From NCBI GenBank assembly GCA_021791875.1, contig JAJYVU010000005.1, forward strand, positions 55,241-119,240: a stretch of 64,000 nt of DNA, given 5' to 3'. Shown in pieces: positions 54,377 through 62,217 of the stretch. Under the pieces are notes generated by a model, which saw only the letters and a list, made by a program, of their open reading frames with translations, searched no databases and had not been told where the DNA came from. This stretch comes from Acidobacteriota bacterium. Lineage in GTDB: Bacteria; Acidobacteriota; Terriglobia; Terriglobales; Acidobacteriaceae. The position numbers and the translations under genes are program-made. The first letter of the stretch is position 1, and each line of letters starts with the position of its first letter.

Positions 54377-54654
54377 CCAACCTCCGGGGGTAAGAGGGGC
54401 CGGCAGACTGCCAGCGGTTGATAGGCGTTGTATCCGGCGAACCTGGTGAGCAGTGTACAGTGAGGCTAATCAGCCACAAAGCAATTTTGCCTCCGAAGCG
54501 AATCGGCGTCTGTAGCCTAGTAAGGAACGAATCGAAACCGTAACGATCAATTTCCGGATACAGGGCGAAGGACAGTGGTATACATACGTTCACACCGGGA
54601 GGTGGAAAACGGCCGGAAACGGGGGGTGAAAGAAAGTTTCTCAGGGTTCTGATT

Positions 54655-54669
54655 TGGAACTACAATTGC
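54655..54669 (+). promoter_or_regulatory. Sigma-54 -24/-12 promoter upstream of cpaB
   Basis: TGGAACTACAATTGC has GG and GC exactly ten bases apart, with TGG and TTGC as in the consensus. The expected start near 54681 gives a 25-base leader to cpaB at 54706. The 329-base gap between the divergent TonB-like gene and cpaB shows nothing else clear. Confidence 0.55.
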
Positions 54670-54705
54670 CACCGTAATGTTGAATTTCTGCGTAAAGGTC
54701 GTCGC

Positions 54706-55551
54706 ATGACTCGTAGACTTATAACCATCCTCGTCACTGCATTCGTAATTGCCGCGTTGTGCAGTTACCTTGTAGTCCGGATTGTCGGGAATCGCATGAC
54801 AGCCCCGATCGTCAAGACCACCACGGTTGTTGCGGCTGCGAATGATCTGCCCATCGGAACGATCATCACGGTGCATGACCTGGGGACTACGCAGATTGCC
54901 GGTGCGCTGCCTCCGGGTGCGATTACGAAAGCGTCCGACGCCGTCGGACGCGGCGTGATTTCACCCATCTACAAAGGCGAGGCAATTCTGGACAGCCGTC
55001 TTGCAGCCAAAGGGGCCGGAGGTGGCCTGGCAGCGGTTATCCCCAAAGGGATGCGCGCATGCGCCGTACGAGTGGACGATGTGGTTGGTCTGGCTGGTTT
55101 CGTGACCCCCGGGAAGACGGTGGACGTGCTGATCTCGGGCAATCCTCCGGGAGGACGCCTCACGTCGAATGACCCGGAAGTGCACACGCTGCTTCAGGAC
55201 ATCAAGGTGCTTTCAGCGGGTACGAATATTCAGAAAGACGCCAACGGAAAGCCGGAACAGGTTCAGGTCGTCAATCTGCTGGTGACTCCCAAGCAGGCGG
55301 AAAAGCTGAGTCTGGCATCAACGCAGACCCATATTCAGCTGGTGCTTCGGAACCCGCTGGACACCAAGCACGACAAGCTTCCGAATTACGCATTGGCCAA
55401 TCTCTACGCAGGCGGTCTTATTCCCAAGCGCCCTGTTTATACAGGGGGCAGGGTGCGGCGCCCTGCGGCACCGCCGCCGTTTGTGATGGAAGTGATCAAT
55501 GGGACAAGCCAGAGCAATACAAAGTTCGCTTCTTCTAAAGGACAACCGTGA
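54706..55551 (+). CDS. cpaB: Flp pilus assembly protein CpaB/RcpC (SAF domain)
   Basis: A 281-residue periplasmic protein with an N-terminal membrane anchor ('LITILVTAFVIAALCSYLVV'). The SAF domain lies at ~45-105 ('VVAAANDLPIGTIITVHDLG', 'GRGVISPIYKGEAILDSRLA'), and the RcpC part follows ('RACAVRVDDVVGLAGFVTPG', 'GKTVDVLISG'). It works with the secretin CpaC in the outer part of the Tad machine. Its stop overlaps the cpaC start. Confidence 0.9.
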   Translation: MTRRLITILVTAFVIAALCSYLVVRIVGNRMTAPIVKTTTVVAAANDLPIGTIITVHDLGTTQIAGALPPGAITKASDAVGRGVISPIYKGEAILDSRLAAKGAGGGLAAVIPKGMRACAVRVDDVVGLAGFVTPGKTVDVLISGNPPGGRLTSNDPEVHTLLQDIKVLSAGTNIQKDANGKPEQVQVVNLLVTPKQAEKLSLASTQTHIQLVLRNPLDTKHDKLPNYALANLYAGGLIPKRPVYTGGRVRRPAAPPPFVMEVINGTSQSNTKFASSKGQP

Positions 55552-57080
55552 GGATGAGTGTGAAAAGATCATTCCCAGTCGAGGGCGTACTCGCAACGGT
55601 TCTGCTGAGTGTCTCGCTTTGCATGGCGCAGACGGTCAGCACGAACTCATCAGGCAAGACGACGCAGGTCACCAACGACCTCTCCGTCACGGTCGGCAAG
55701 TCAGTGCTGGTAGACACGCTGCAGCCTATCATCCGCGTCTCCGTTGGTCCCGGTGGCTTTGCGGTCGCGCAGGGCATCACGCCGACGGAAGTGATGATCA
55801 ACGGCACAAAAGAGGGCCAGACCAGCCTCATCATCTGGGAAGTAGGCGGGCAGAAGCAGTTTTTCAGCCTGACGGTGCGGCCCAGTGAAGCGCTCATGGA
55901 CGCCAAGCTTCGCTCGGTGCGGCAGGAACTGTACAGCCAGTTCCCGGGCCAGCACATCGTAGTTTCCGGGTCGAACGGCACGGTATTTCTGAGCGGGACC
56001 GTGGACAACCTGGACGAATCCAACCGGGTGCAGGAGATTGCGGCGACGGCAGGCAAGGTTGTGAATCTGCTGTATGTAAAAGTACCGCCGTCCAAACCCC
56101 AGATTCTGCTGAAGGTGCGGTTTGCCAGCCTCGACCTGACCAGGGAAAGACAGTTGGGCCTCAACCTCTATAGTCTTGGTGCGACCAACTCGATTGGGGG
56201 CATCACGACCGGGCAATTCAGCCCTCCGTCGGTGACGTTCAGTGGCTCCCAGGCTACGGCGAATGTCAGCAACGGGCTTAACCTGTCCATCTTCCGGCCC
56301 GATCTGAATCTCGGCGCCACCATCCAGGCGCTACAGACGCTGGGCGTGGTGCAAATCCTGGCACAGCCGAATGTGCTGGCTGAGGACGGCAAAGAGGCGA
56401 GCTTCCTGGCCGGCGGCGAATATCCGGTTCCTGTGGTCGAGGCGACCGGCGCCGGAGTACAGCCGATGGTCACAATTGAGTTTCAGCAATACGGCGTGCA
56501 ACTGAACTTCAGGCCAACCGTCACTCCGCGAAACACGATTCACCTGCAGGTGGCCCCATCCGTCAGCTCGCTGGATTATGCCAACGGCGTTACGCTGAAC
56601 GGCTTCCAGGTGCCGGGCATCGACGTCCGCAATGTGGATACGGACGTGGAACTGAAAAACGGGCAGAGCTTTGTGATCGGCGGCTTGCTGGACAATCGCG
56701 ACACCAAGACCTTTGAGAAGATCCCGTTCATCGGCGATGTTCCGATCCTCGGCCGGTTCTTCCAGTCGGTGCAGGACACGAAGCAGCAGACAGAGCTGAT
56801 CGTCATTGTGACTCCAGAGATTGTGAAGCCGATCCAGCCTGGTCAGCCGCAGCCGAGGATCAAGTTCCCGGATAAATTCCTGCCTAATCCCAAGGGAATG
56901 CCGCCAATCAATCCGGTGCCTGCCACGGCAGTGACGGCGCCTGCGCCAGCCACCATTCCGGTGGAGAAGCTGCAGCAGGCTGAGAAACCGGAGAAGCCAC
57001 TGAACATTCAGAGCACATCGATGGGATCTGGCTCGATGGGCAGTGGTACGGGCATGAGCACCGGCAGTGGAGCTCCATAG
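55548..57080 (+). CDS. cpaC: Tad pilus secretin CpaC/RcpA
   Basis: A 510-residue outer-membrane secretin. Signal peptide at the N-terminus ('VLATVLLSVSLCMAQ'). An N-domain follows ('PTEVMINGTKEGQTSLIIWE'), then a BON-like part ('VVSGSNGTVFLSGTVDNLDE') and the secretin core ('LQTLGVVQILAQPNVLAEDG', 'KEASFLAGGEYPVPV', 'IPFIGDVPILGRFFQSVQ', 'ELIVIVTPEIV'). The C-terminal tail is rich in Pro, then Gly/Ser/Met. The GTG at 55548 has AAGGA upstream and overlaps the cpaB stop; ATG at 55554 is an alternative. Confidence 0.9.
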   Translation: MRMSVKRSFPVEGVLATVLLSVSLCMAQTVSTNSSGKTTQVTNDLSVTVGKSVLVDTLQPIIRVSVGPGGFAVAQGITPTEVMINGTKEGQTSLIIWEVGGQKQFFSLTVRPSEALMDAKLRSVRQELYSQFPGQHIVVSGSNGTVFLSGTVDNLDESNRVQEIAATAGKVVNLLYVKVPPSKPQILLKVRFASLDLTRERQLGLNLYSLGATNSIGGITTGQFSPPSVTFSGSQATANVSNGLNLSIFRPDLNLGATIQALQTLGVVQILAQPNVLAEDGKEASFLAGGEYPVPVVEATGAGVQPMVTIEFQQYGVQLNFRPTVTPRNTIHLQVAPSVSSLDYANGVTLNGFQVPGIDVRNVDTDVELKNGQSFVIGGLLDNRDTKTFEKIPFIGDVPILGRFFQSVQDTKQQTELIVIVTPEIVKPIQPGQPQPRIKFPDKFLPNPKGMPPINPVPATAVTAPAPATIPVEKLQQAEKPEKPLNIQSTSMGSGSMGSGTGMSTGSGAP

Positions 57081-57091
57081 TTAAGGGATCC

Positions 57092-57532
57092 ATGGAAAAC
57101 AACGTTGTGACTGAAGCCAAAGCCCGGTCCATCCTGCAAAGGGTGGCCGGGCTTTTTCGCAGGACGCCTCCTGCGCCAAAGCTTGCCACGGCATACAACG
57201 AGACCCGCGGCAAGCATCTGGCGACGCATCTTGAAGTGGCAGACACGGCCTATACACGCCGCAAAGGGCTGCTGGGCCGTGACGGTCTTGCGCCGGGCAG
57301 CGGGTTATGGATTTTTCCCTGTGAATCCGTGCATACTTTCGCGATGCGCTTTGCGATCGACCTTGTCTACCTGGATCGCCACTGCGTGGTGAAGAAGGTG
57401 CGCTCCAGCGTACCACCGGGCAGGCTTTCGGCTTGCTTTACCGCGCGCTCGGTGATCGAACTGCCGGCCGGGACCGTGGAGGCGACAGGGACCATGGCTG
57501 GGGATCGTATATCTATAGAGGCGAATTCCTGA
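57092..57532 (+). CDS. DUF192 family protein
   Basis: A 146-residue DUF192 protein of unknown function. The conserved core is 'ADTAYTRRKGLLGRDGLAPG', 'SGLWIFPCESVHTFAMRFAI' and 'DLVYLDRHCVVKKV', ending with 'VIELPAGTVEATG'. No signal peptide is seen, whereas many DUF192 proteins are exported. It starts 11 bases after cpaC, but a terminator-like hairpin lies within its first 25 codons (57119-57157). A DUF192-like domain is also fused to PilZ at 51694, so the family seems tied to this pilus locus. Confidence 0.8.
   Translation: MENNVVTEAKARSILQRVAGLFRRTPPAPKLATAYNETRGKHLATHLEVADTAYTRRKGLLGRDGLAPGSGLWIFPCESVHTFAMRFAIDLVYLDRHCVVKKVRSSVPPGRLSACFTARSVIELPAGTVEATGTMAGDRISIEANS
57119..57157 (+). terminator. 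Intrinsic terminator-like hairpin inside the DUF192 5' coding region
   Basis: AAAGCCCGG (57119-57127) pairs perfectly with CCGGGCTTT (57147-57155), with a 19-base loop and a run of five T (57153-57157). It would end the cpaB-cpaC message. It lies inside the DUF192 reading frame, so it may act as an attenuator, or ribosomes on that frame may prevent it from forming. Confidence 0.5.
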
Positions 57533-57747
57533 GATCGAGTCCCTCAAGGGATTATTTGAAAGTTAACGGGCAGTTACCTGTGGAAGGCACGGAGATAACA
57601 TATCTATCTGGTTTCAGGTGGGTTAGTGATAACTCAGATGTATACAGCAGTGTTCCCGATAAGCTCAGAGTAGACGGTTATGCGCGGGGGAAAGCCGAAA
57701 AATTGTGTTGTATTGTGGGCTACAACGGGTCCAGACTGGTTTCCGGA

Positions 57748-57763
57748 TGGCATGCGGGTTGCT
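57748..57763 (+). promoter_or_regulatory. Sigma-54 -24/-12 promoter upstream of flp1
   Basis: TGGCATGCGGGTTGCT matches TGGCACGN4TTGCW at all but one of the defined positions, with GG-N10-GC spacing. The expected start near 57774 gives a ~53-base leader to the pilin. The 294-base gap before flp1 holds no gene. Confidence 0.65.
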
Positions 57764-57826
57764 ACTCAATTCATACTAGCTGCGCATGGATCCAGGTGTG
57801 CGCTCGGCAAAACGAAGGGTGGCGAC

Positions 57827-58027
57827 ATGAAGGCAAAGTTGAATTTACTGGTCTATCGAATCTGGCATGCGCTCAAGCGTGAAGAGGGGCAGGATCTGAT
57901 CGAGTATGCCTTGCTGGTCGGGCTCATCTCACTGGCCGCGGTGGCGTCCCTGAAGCCGTTTGGAAGCATTCTCTATAACTATTATCTGCAGCTCCATGCC
58001 GCTCTTTCGCCGTATTTCAATGGGTAG
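57827..58027 (+). CDS. flp: Flp/Fap-type pilin (copy 1)
   Basis: A 66-residue type IVb pilin. The prepilin peptidase site is in 'KREEGQDLIEYALLVGLISL', with cleavage after Gly and the conserved Glu-Tyr, followed by the hydrophobic helix 'LISLAAVASL'. The tail 'LYNYYLQLHAALSPYFNG' is rich in Tyr. ATG at 57827 is chosen because upstream codons are not pilin-like. Probably processed by CpaA and assembled by CpaF. Confidence 0.9.
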   Translation: MKAKLNLLVYRIWHALKREEGQDLIEYALLVGLISLAAVASLKPFGSILYNYYLQLHAALSPYFNG

Positions 58028-58321
58028 ACTGGCAAGGGCTGCCGGATCCCCTACGCTGGGTTTCCGGCTCATCCCTGCCTGACGCGGCCGGCCGCTTCGC
58101 CCTTCGCGGTGGCCGCAACAGGCCCACCACCATACAGGCGATTACGGCCGCATTTGTTTCCTGCATCCTCAGGGATCATTCTGCTTCCCAACTTATTTCC
58201 CCATGCTTGTGTACAGGCTATGCCGCCGCCGGTTTCCTCTGTATACGCTGGTGAGCATGGCACCCTCCGATAGCTCCGGCCTAAGTTGCTGATTTATCAG
58301 CATTGCCGGAAATCCCCATGA

Positions 58322-58337
58322 TGGCCCCTGATTTGCA
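58322..58337 (+). promoter_or_regulatory. Sigma-54 -24/-12 promoter upstream of flp2
   Basis: TGGCCCCTGATTTGCA has GG-N10-GC spacing, TGGC at -24 and TTGCA at -12. The expected start near 58348 gives a ~54-base leader, almost the same as for flp1. The 374-base gap between the pilins otherwise holds only GC-rich sequence and an inverted repeat GCTGAT-TT-ATCAGC just upstream of this site, which could be an activator site. Confidence 0.6.
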
Positions 58338-58401
58338 AGTGTCTTTGGCACGGGTTCGTCTTGCGGACGGACACCTCACTTCAAAGTGCGAGGAAATAAT
58401 C

Positions 58402-58593
58402 ATGAATATGCTCTCCATGCTGGCTCTGAAGCTTCAGATGATTCTGAACCGTGAAGAAGGCCAGGACCTGATCGAGTACGCTCTGCTGGTTGGCCTGATT
58501 TCGCTGGCTGCTGTTGCCGCGATCGGCCCCATTGGCAGTGACCTGAAGGCGATCTACACTTCCATTGCTAACCAGCTCACCGCTGCCAATTAA
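58402..58593 (+). CDS. flp: Flp/Fap-type pilin (copy 2)
   Basis: A 63-residue type IVb pilin, with the same processing region as copy 1 ('NREEGQDLIEYALLVGLISL') and a shorter tail ('YTSIANQLTAAN') that resembles usual Flp major pilins. ATG at 58402 follows GAGGAAATAAT. It has its own sigma-54-like promoter and a hairpin after the stop, so it is probably expressed at high level as the major subunit. Confidence 0.92.
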   Translation: MNMLSMLALKLQMILNREEGQDLIEYALLVGLISLAAVAAIGPIGSDLKAIYTSIANQLTAAN

Positions 58594-58595
58594 TC

Positions 58596-58636
58596 AACCC
58601 GCAGTTTCCAGCCGGATCGAAGTTCCGGCGCGGGTT
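58596..58636 (+). terminator. Nested hairpin after flp2
   Basis: AACCCGC (58596-58602) pairs with GCGGGTT (58630-58636), and inside it GCCGGA pairs with TCCGGC. It starts three bases after the flp2 stop. There is no clear T-run, so it may act as an RNA-stabilising 3' end rather than an efficient terminator. Confidence 0.45.
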
Positions 58637-58918
58637 CTGTTCCCACGCCGGACGTTCCTCCGATTTCATCCTCGCCCATGAGCAAGGCAGGCTGCACGCG
58701 CAGCCTGTCCTGCTCACCGGCGAGTTTGATTGTGAGTACGATACGCTCAATGCGGCGACGTATCCGCCAGCAGCCTCACTTCGAAGCGAAAGATCATCAG
58801 ATTGGCCAGGTCGTGCCTGGTCCTCCTACTCGAGACTCAAGAGCAGTCGATGCGTACTTGCGAGCCGAACGGAAGTCAACCCGTCACCGCTCTCGCACCG
58901 TGGGTTCCCGGCGCTAGA

Positions 58919-60196
58919 ATGAACCGCATGAACGCAGCGCATTATCTCAGGGAGAATTGGCGACGCGCGTCGCTTGTGGGTGCGGCGATACTTCTGAGTG
59001 CCGCGACGCTCTTTCACCTGTATGCCATAAATCTCCTGATGCCTCGGGCTTATTCGGATCTGACGCCGAGGGTCGTCGGCACGCGTGACGCCCTGCACGG
59101 AATCAGCCCCTACTCGATCCGTGCCCTGCACGACATCCAGCGGACGATTTATGGTCACGTCCTGAAGCCCGGCTCAAGGTCTGATCCGCAGTATTTTTCC
59201 TATCCCGCGCTGATCGTTCCGCTGCTGGTGCCCGCCGTGAACCTGTCGCGTGGGATGGTCAGCATGGCGTTCCTGGCGTTCATGCTCCCAGCGCTCGCCG
59301 TGAGCTTCTGGTGGTGGACGCAACGTCTCATTACAGGCCTCACGCCGTTGACAACGAGCTGTGTCGTAGCTCTTTGCATTTCGGCGTGGCCCACGGTGTG
59401 GGGACTGCGTGTTGAGCAGCCGACCGACGTTGCCTTCGTGCTCATGACGGGCGCCGTCGCGGCCGTCGCAAGGGGTTGGGACGGCCTCGCGGGCGTCTTC
59501 TTTGCCGTGGCCGTCGTCAAGCCCCAGATCGCGTTGCCGCTGCTGCTCTGGCTGTCCGTCTGGTGTGCGCGGCGGCGGCGCTTTAGCATCTTCCCGGGCT
59601 TTGCGGTTTCGCTCGGCTCTCTCTGGCTTGCCGCCGACATGATCGTTCCGCACTGGTTCAGCAGTTGGATCGCCAGCCTTAGCGCCTACTCCTCTATCAA
59701 TCATCCACTCGGCGAAATGCTCCTCGGCAAGTGGGTCGGTCTTGGTGCTACGTCAATCCTGGCGTATTTCTGCGTCCGCCGTCTCTGGACGCTCCTGGAT
59801 GCCGAGGCAGCTTCCGCTGACTTTCTTCAGGGTGTCGGATTGGCTTTGGCGGCGACGATCCTCATTGTTCCGATGCAGGTTCTGTTCTTATACGACCAAA
59901 TCTTGCTCGTTCCGGCCGTTCTCTTTGCGGTAAATGGAGAACTGCGGGCCGGAGCTACCAGCGTATCCCGCAGGATATTTCTCGGCGGGGTAGCGCTCGG
60001 TGTGGTCTTCCTGCTTATATCTTCGACTGGAGAGATATGGAAGCCGATGGGTGCCACCTGGTACGCGCTGCCGTTTTTGATGTTTCCGCTCCCCGTCGCA
60101 GCCATCATGGCGATGTTGCTGGATAACGGCGACGCCGCTCTGCGAAATGCTCCAGTGTCGAGCCGAGGCAGGCTCGAACGAAAGGTGCTCTTATAA
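58919..60196 (+). CDS. GT87-like membrane glycosyltransferase (DUF2029 type)
   Basis: A 425-residue polytopic membrane protein with about ten hydrophobic segments. The first extracytoplasmic loop has 'GTRDALHGISPYS', and further on are 'VEQPTDVAFVLMTGAVAAVA' and 'AVAVVKPQIALPLLLWLSVW', as in DUF2029/GT87 proteins that move sugars from polyprenyl phosphate donors. ATG at 58919 is used; ATG at 58928 is also possible. It could glycosylate the pilin or an envelope glycan; nothing in the sequence decides this. Confidence 0.7.
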   Translation: MNRMNAAHYLRENWRRASLVGAAILLSAATLFHLYAINLLMPRAYSDLTPRVVGTRDALHGISPYSIRALHDIQRTIYGHVLKPGSRSDPQYFSYPALIVPLLVPAVNLSRGMVSMAFLAFMLPALAVSFWWWTQRLITGLTPLTTSCVVALCISAWPTVWGLRVEQPTDVAFVLMTGAVAAVARGWDGLAGVFFAVAVVKPQIALPLLLWLSVWCARRRRFSIFPGFAVSLGSLWLAADMIVPHWFSSWIASLSAYSSINHPLGEMLLGKWVGLGATSILAYFCVRRLWTLLDAEAASADFLQGVGLALAATILIVPMQVLFLYDQILLVPAVLFAVNGELRAGATSVSRRIFLGGVALGVVFLLISSTGEIWKPMGATWYALPFLMFPLPVAAIMAMLLDNGDAALRNAPVSSRGRLERKVLL

Positions 60197-60216
60197 TAGC
60201 CCTCTGTTCGTCTGTC

Positions 60217-60318
60217 GTGTTAGCTGCGCTCCTCGCCCTGGTCTATATCTTCCCTGTATCCCAGTGGCTCGGCTTTGTCCGCTATGGCCAGTTCACGCAT
60301 GGCTCTTCTAGTGGGTAA
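60217..60318 (+). pseudogene. Short membrane-protein-like fragment after the GT87 gene
   Basis: A 33-codon frame from a GTG encodes 'MLAALLALVYIFPVSQWLGF' and a short polar end. It looks like the end of a membrane protein but lacks a ribosome site. It may be a small gene or the remnant of a larger one. The surrounding 352-base gap holds nothing else but the terminator at 60492. Confidence 0.25.
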
Positions 60319-60491
60319 CTCTCGCGAAGGTTTCCACTGCGGTCACCGAACCGCTAGTCCAGCTGATAGTTTCGGTCTGTGAGGAAACCGCGGAGCGAGG
60401 AGGAAGACAGCTTTTCGGTGCAGAGTATGGTATCGCGGGCGCGGTTCTCTCAGGTGGAGGTTGATTCTGAGGGGTGAATCTCGATCACGGC

Positions 60492-60526
60492 AAAGAAAAA
60501 GCCGCAGTTTTGTGGGCTGCGGGATT
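60492..60526 (-). terminator. Intrinsic terminator of the sigma-54 activator gene
   Basis: CCGCAG (60502-60507) and CTGCGG (60517-60522) form a hairpin; on the minus strand it is followed by CTTTTTC. It lies just past the stop of the activator gene at 60549, in the right place and orientation. Confidence 0.7.
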
Positions 60527-60548
60527 TTGATTGGGCAATGGCTGACGG

Positions 60549-61940
60549 CTACATGATGGTTATGGAGGAGGTGGGTTCCTGCTCTTCCATGGGATCGTGA
60601 TCGTTCGAATCCGCCAGACGAATCAGCCGGTGCAGGTACGCGCGAGAAATGTTGAGGCTGCGCGCCGCCAGGGTCTTGTTGCCGTTGCTTTCACGCACGG
60701 CCGCGGCTGCCAGCTTCACCTTGTAGTCTCGCAATTGCCGTTCAAACGAACCGGAAAGCAGTTCGACGCCGGCTTCTTCGCGGAGATGGTCAGGAAGATC
60801 CTCGACGGTGAGGCGATTCCCCATGGAAAGGAGCACGGCTCGCTGAATCACGTTCTCCAATTCGCGCACATTGCCCGGCCAGGAGTAGGTCATGAGCTGG
60901 CTCATGGCCGCCGAATCGATCTCCTGCATCTCCTTCTGATAGGCCTGTGAGTACTGCATGAGGAAGTGCAGCGCAATCCTGGGAATGTCTTCTGCGCGTT
61001 CGCGAAGGGGTGGTGCTTCAATTTTGACGACGTTGATGCGGTAGTAGAGATCCTGGCGGAACTGGCCGCGGACGACCATTTCATCGAGATCTCTGTGAGT
61101 GGCAAAAATGATGCGCGCCCTGAGCGGAACGAGGCGCGTACCGCCGAGGCGCATGAATTCCTTCTGCTGCAAAACGCGCAGCAGTTTGACCTGCGTGAAG
61201 AGGCTGAGCTCGCCAATTTCGTCGAGGAAGACTGTTCCGTCGGCGGCTTGTTCGAGCAGGCCGGCGCGTGTCCCGTTGCTGCCGGTGAAGGCACCTTTTT
61301 CGTGTCCGAAAAGTTCAGACTCGATGAGAGTCTCCGGAATGGCGCCGCAGGAGACGGCCACAAACGGCCGGCCGGCGCGGTCACCGAGGTTGTGCAGGGC
61401 TCGCGCGATGAGTTCCTTGCCGGTGCCGCTTTCGCCGGTGACAAGAACATTGTTGTCAAAGCTGGCGACGCGATGAATCAGGCTGTAGACATGCCGCATT
61501 TGCGGGCTTGAGCCGATCATCTGGTCGCATGCCAGATTGCTTTCGAGCCTTCTCTTCGTGGCCCGCAGTTCGCGCTTGAGCTGCGATGTTTCATTGGCGC
61601 GGCGAAGCATCGCCTTGAGCTCGGCGATATGCAGGGGAGCCCGGCAATATCCGTAGGCGCCTTCCTTGACCAGTTCCGTGGCGCAGCTGCGCATGGTGTC
61701 GTCGGCCAGCAAGATGAGGGCCACGCCCGCCGCAATGTAGGTGCGGGCAAGCTCCTTGCGGGAGTCGAGAGAACCGATGGCAGAATTCAAATCGAGGATC
61801 GCTATATCGAAGCCGTCTCCGGAGAGGAATTCCTCCACGGAATACTGATCCCGGATTTGATAAATCTCGAAATTCGCTCCCAAAGCAGTCTTGAGCGCCG
61901 CGTAGAGCGTATGCTGGGTCGAGAGCAGAGCGATTTGCAT
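60549..61940 (-). CDS. Sigma-54-dependent activator (NtrC family) with degenerate receiver
   Basis: A 463-residue enhancer-binding protein. Residues 1-120 resemble a receiver: Asp50 in 'FDIAILDLNSA' could be phosphorylated, but the usual acidic pair near residue 10 is replaced by 'LLSTQHTLYA', so normal phosphorylation is doubtful. The AAA+ domain has Walker A 'GESGTGKE' (169-176), the sigma-54 contact loop as GAFTGS (216-221, Ser instead of the usual Ala), Walker B 'VFLDEIGEL' and 'WPGNVRELENVIQRA'. A Fis-type helix-turn-helix is at the C-terminus ('NKTLAARSLNISRAYLHRLI'). GGAGGAAACG precedes the start. Its closeness to the Tad locus with four -24/-12 sites makes it the likely activator of pilus genes. 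Confidence 0.9.
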   Translation of the reverse strand: MQIALLSTQHTLYAALKTALGANFEIYQIRDQYSVEEFLSGDGFDIAILDLNSAIGSLDSRKELARTYIAAGVALILLADDTMRSCATELVKEGAYGYCRAPLHIAELKAMLRRANETSQLKRELRATKRRLESNLACDQMIGSSPQMRHVYSLIHRVASFDNNVLVTGESGTGKELIARALHNLGDRAGRPFVAVSCGAIPETLIESELFGHEKGAFTGSNGTRAGLLEQAADGTVFLDEIGELSLFTQVKLLRVLQQKEFMRLGGTRLVPLRARIIFATHRDLDEMVVRGQFRQDLYYRINVVKIEAPPLRERAEDIPRIALHFLMQYSQAYQKEMQEIDSAAMSQLMTYSWPGNVRELENVIQRAVLLSMGNRLTVEDLPDHLREEAGVELLSGSFERQLRDYKVKLAAAAVRESNGNKTLAARSLNISRAYLHRLIRLADSNDHDPMEEQEPTSSITIM

Positions 61941-62217
61941 TGCGTCGTTTCCTCCAGAGGGAAGGGAGGCTGCTTCAATAAGGTAAGGCCGATTCCCGAA
62001 ACCTGAATTCGTCTTGAAGGTTCCCGCAGATCCGGTAATTGAGTCAAGAAATCATGGGTTACACGGAATAGATTACTTTTGTGGGGAAGTTACTCTTTAG
62101 AAACAGCGCCGCATGCGATTTCCCAAGACTTCCGACCTGACGATCCACAGCGGGGAATGATTAAAATCAGAGTCTTCCGAGGCGGCATAGTATTTGTGAA
62201 CTAGATTCGTTCCGTTT

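Noticed and set aside
54399..54413. Fifth sigma-54 site, before the minus-strand TonB-like gene
   Set aside because: On the minus strand TGGCAGTCTGCCGGC has the right GG-N10-GC spacing, but the -12 element lacks TTGC; in GC-rich DNA this spacing alone arises by chance.
58349..58370. TGGCACG followed by CTTGCGG upstream of flp2 as a sigma-54 promoter
   Set aside because: The parts match the consensus but the GG to GC spacing is wrong; the site at 58322 has the right spacing.
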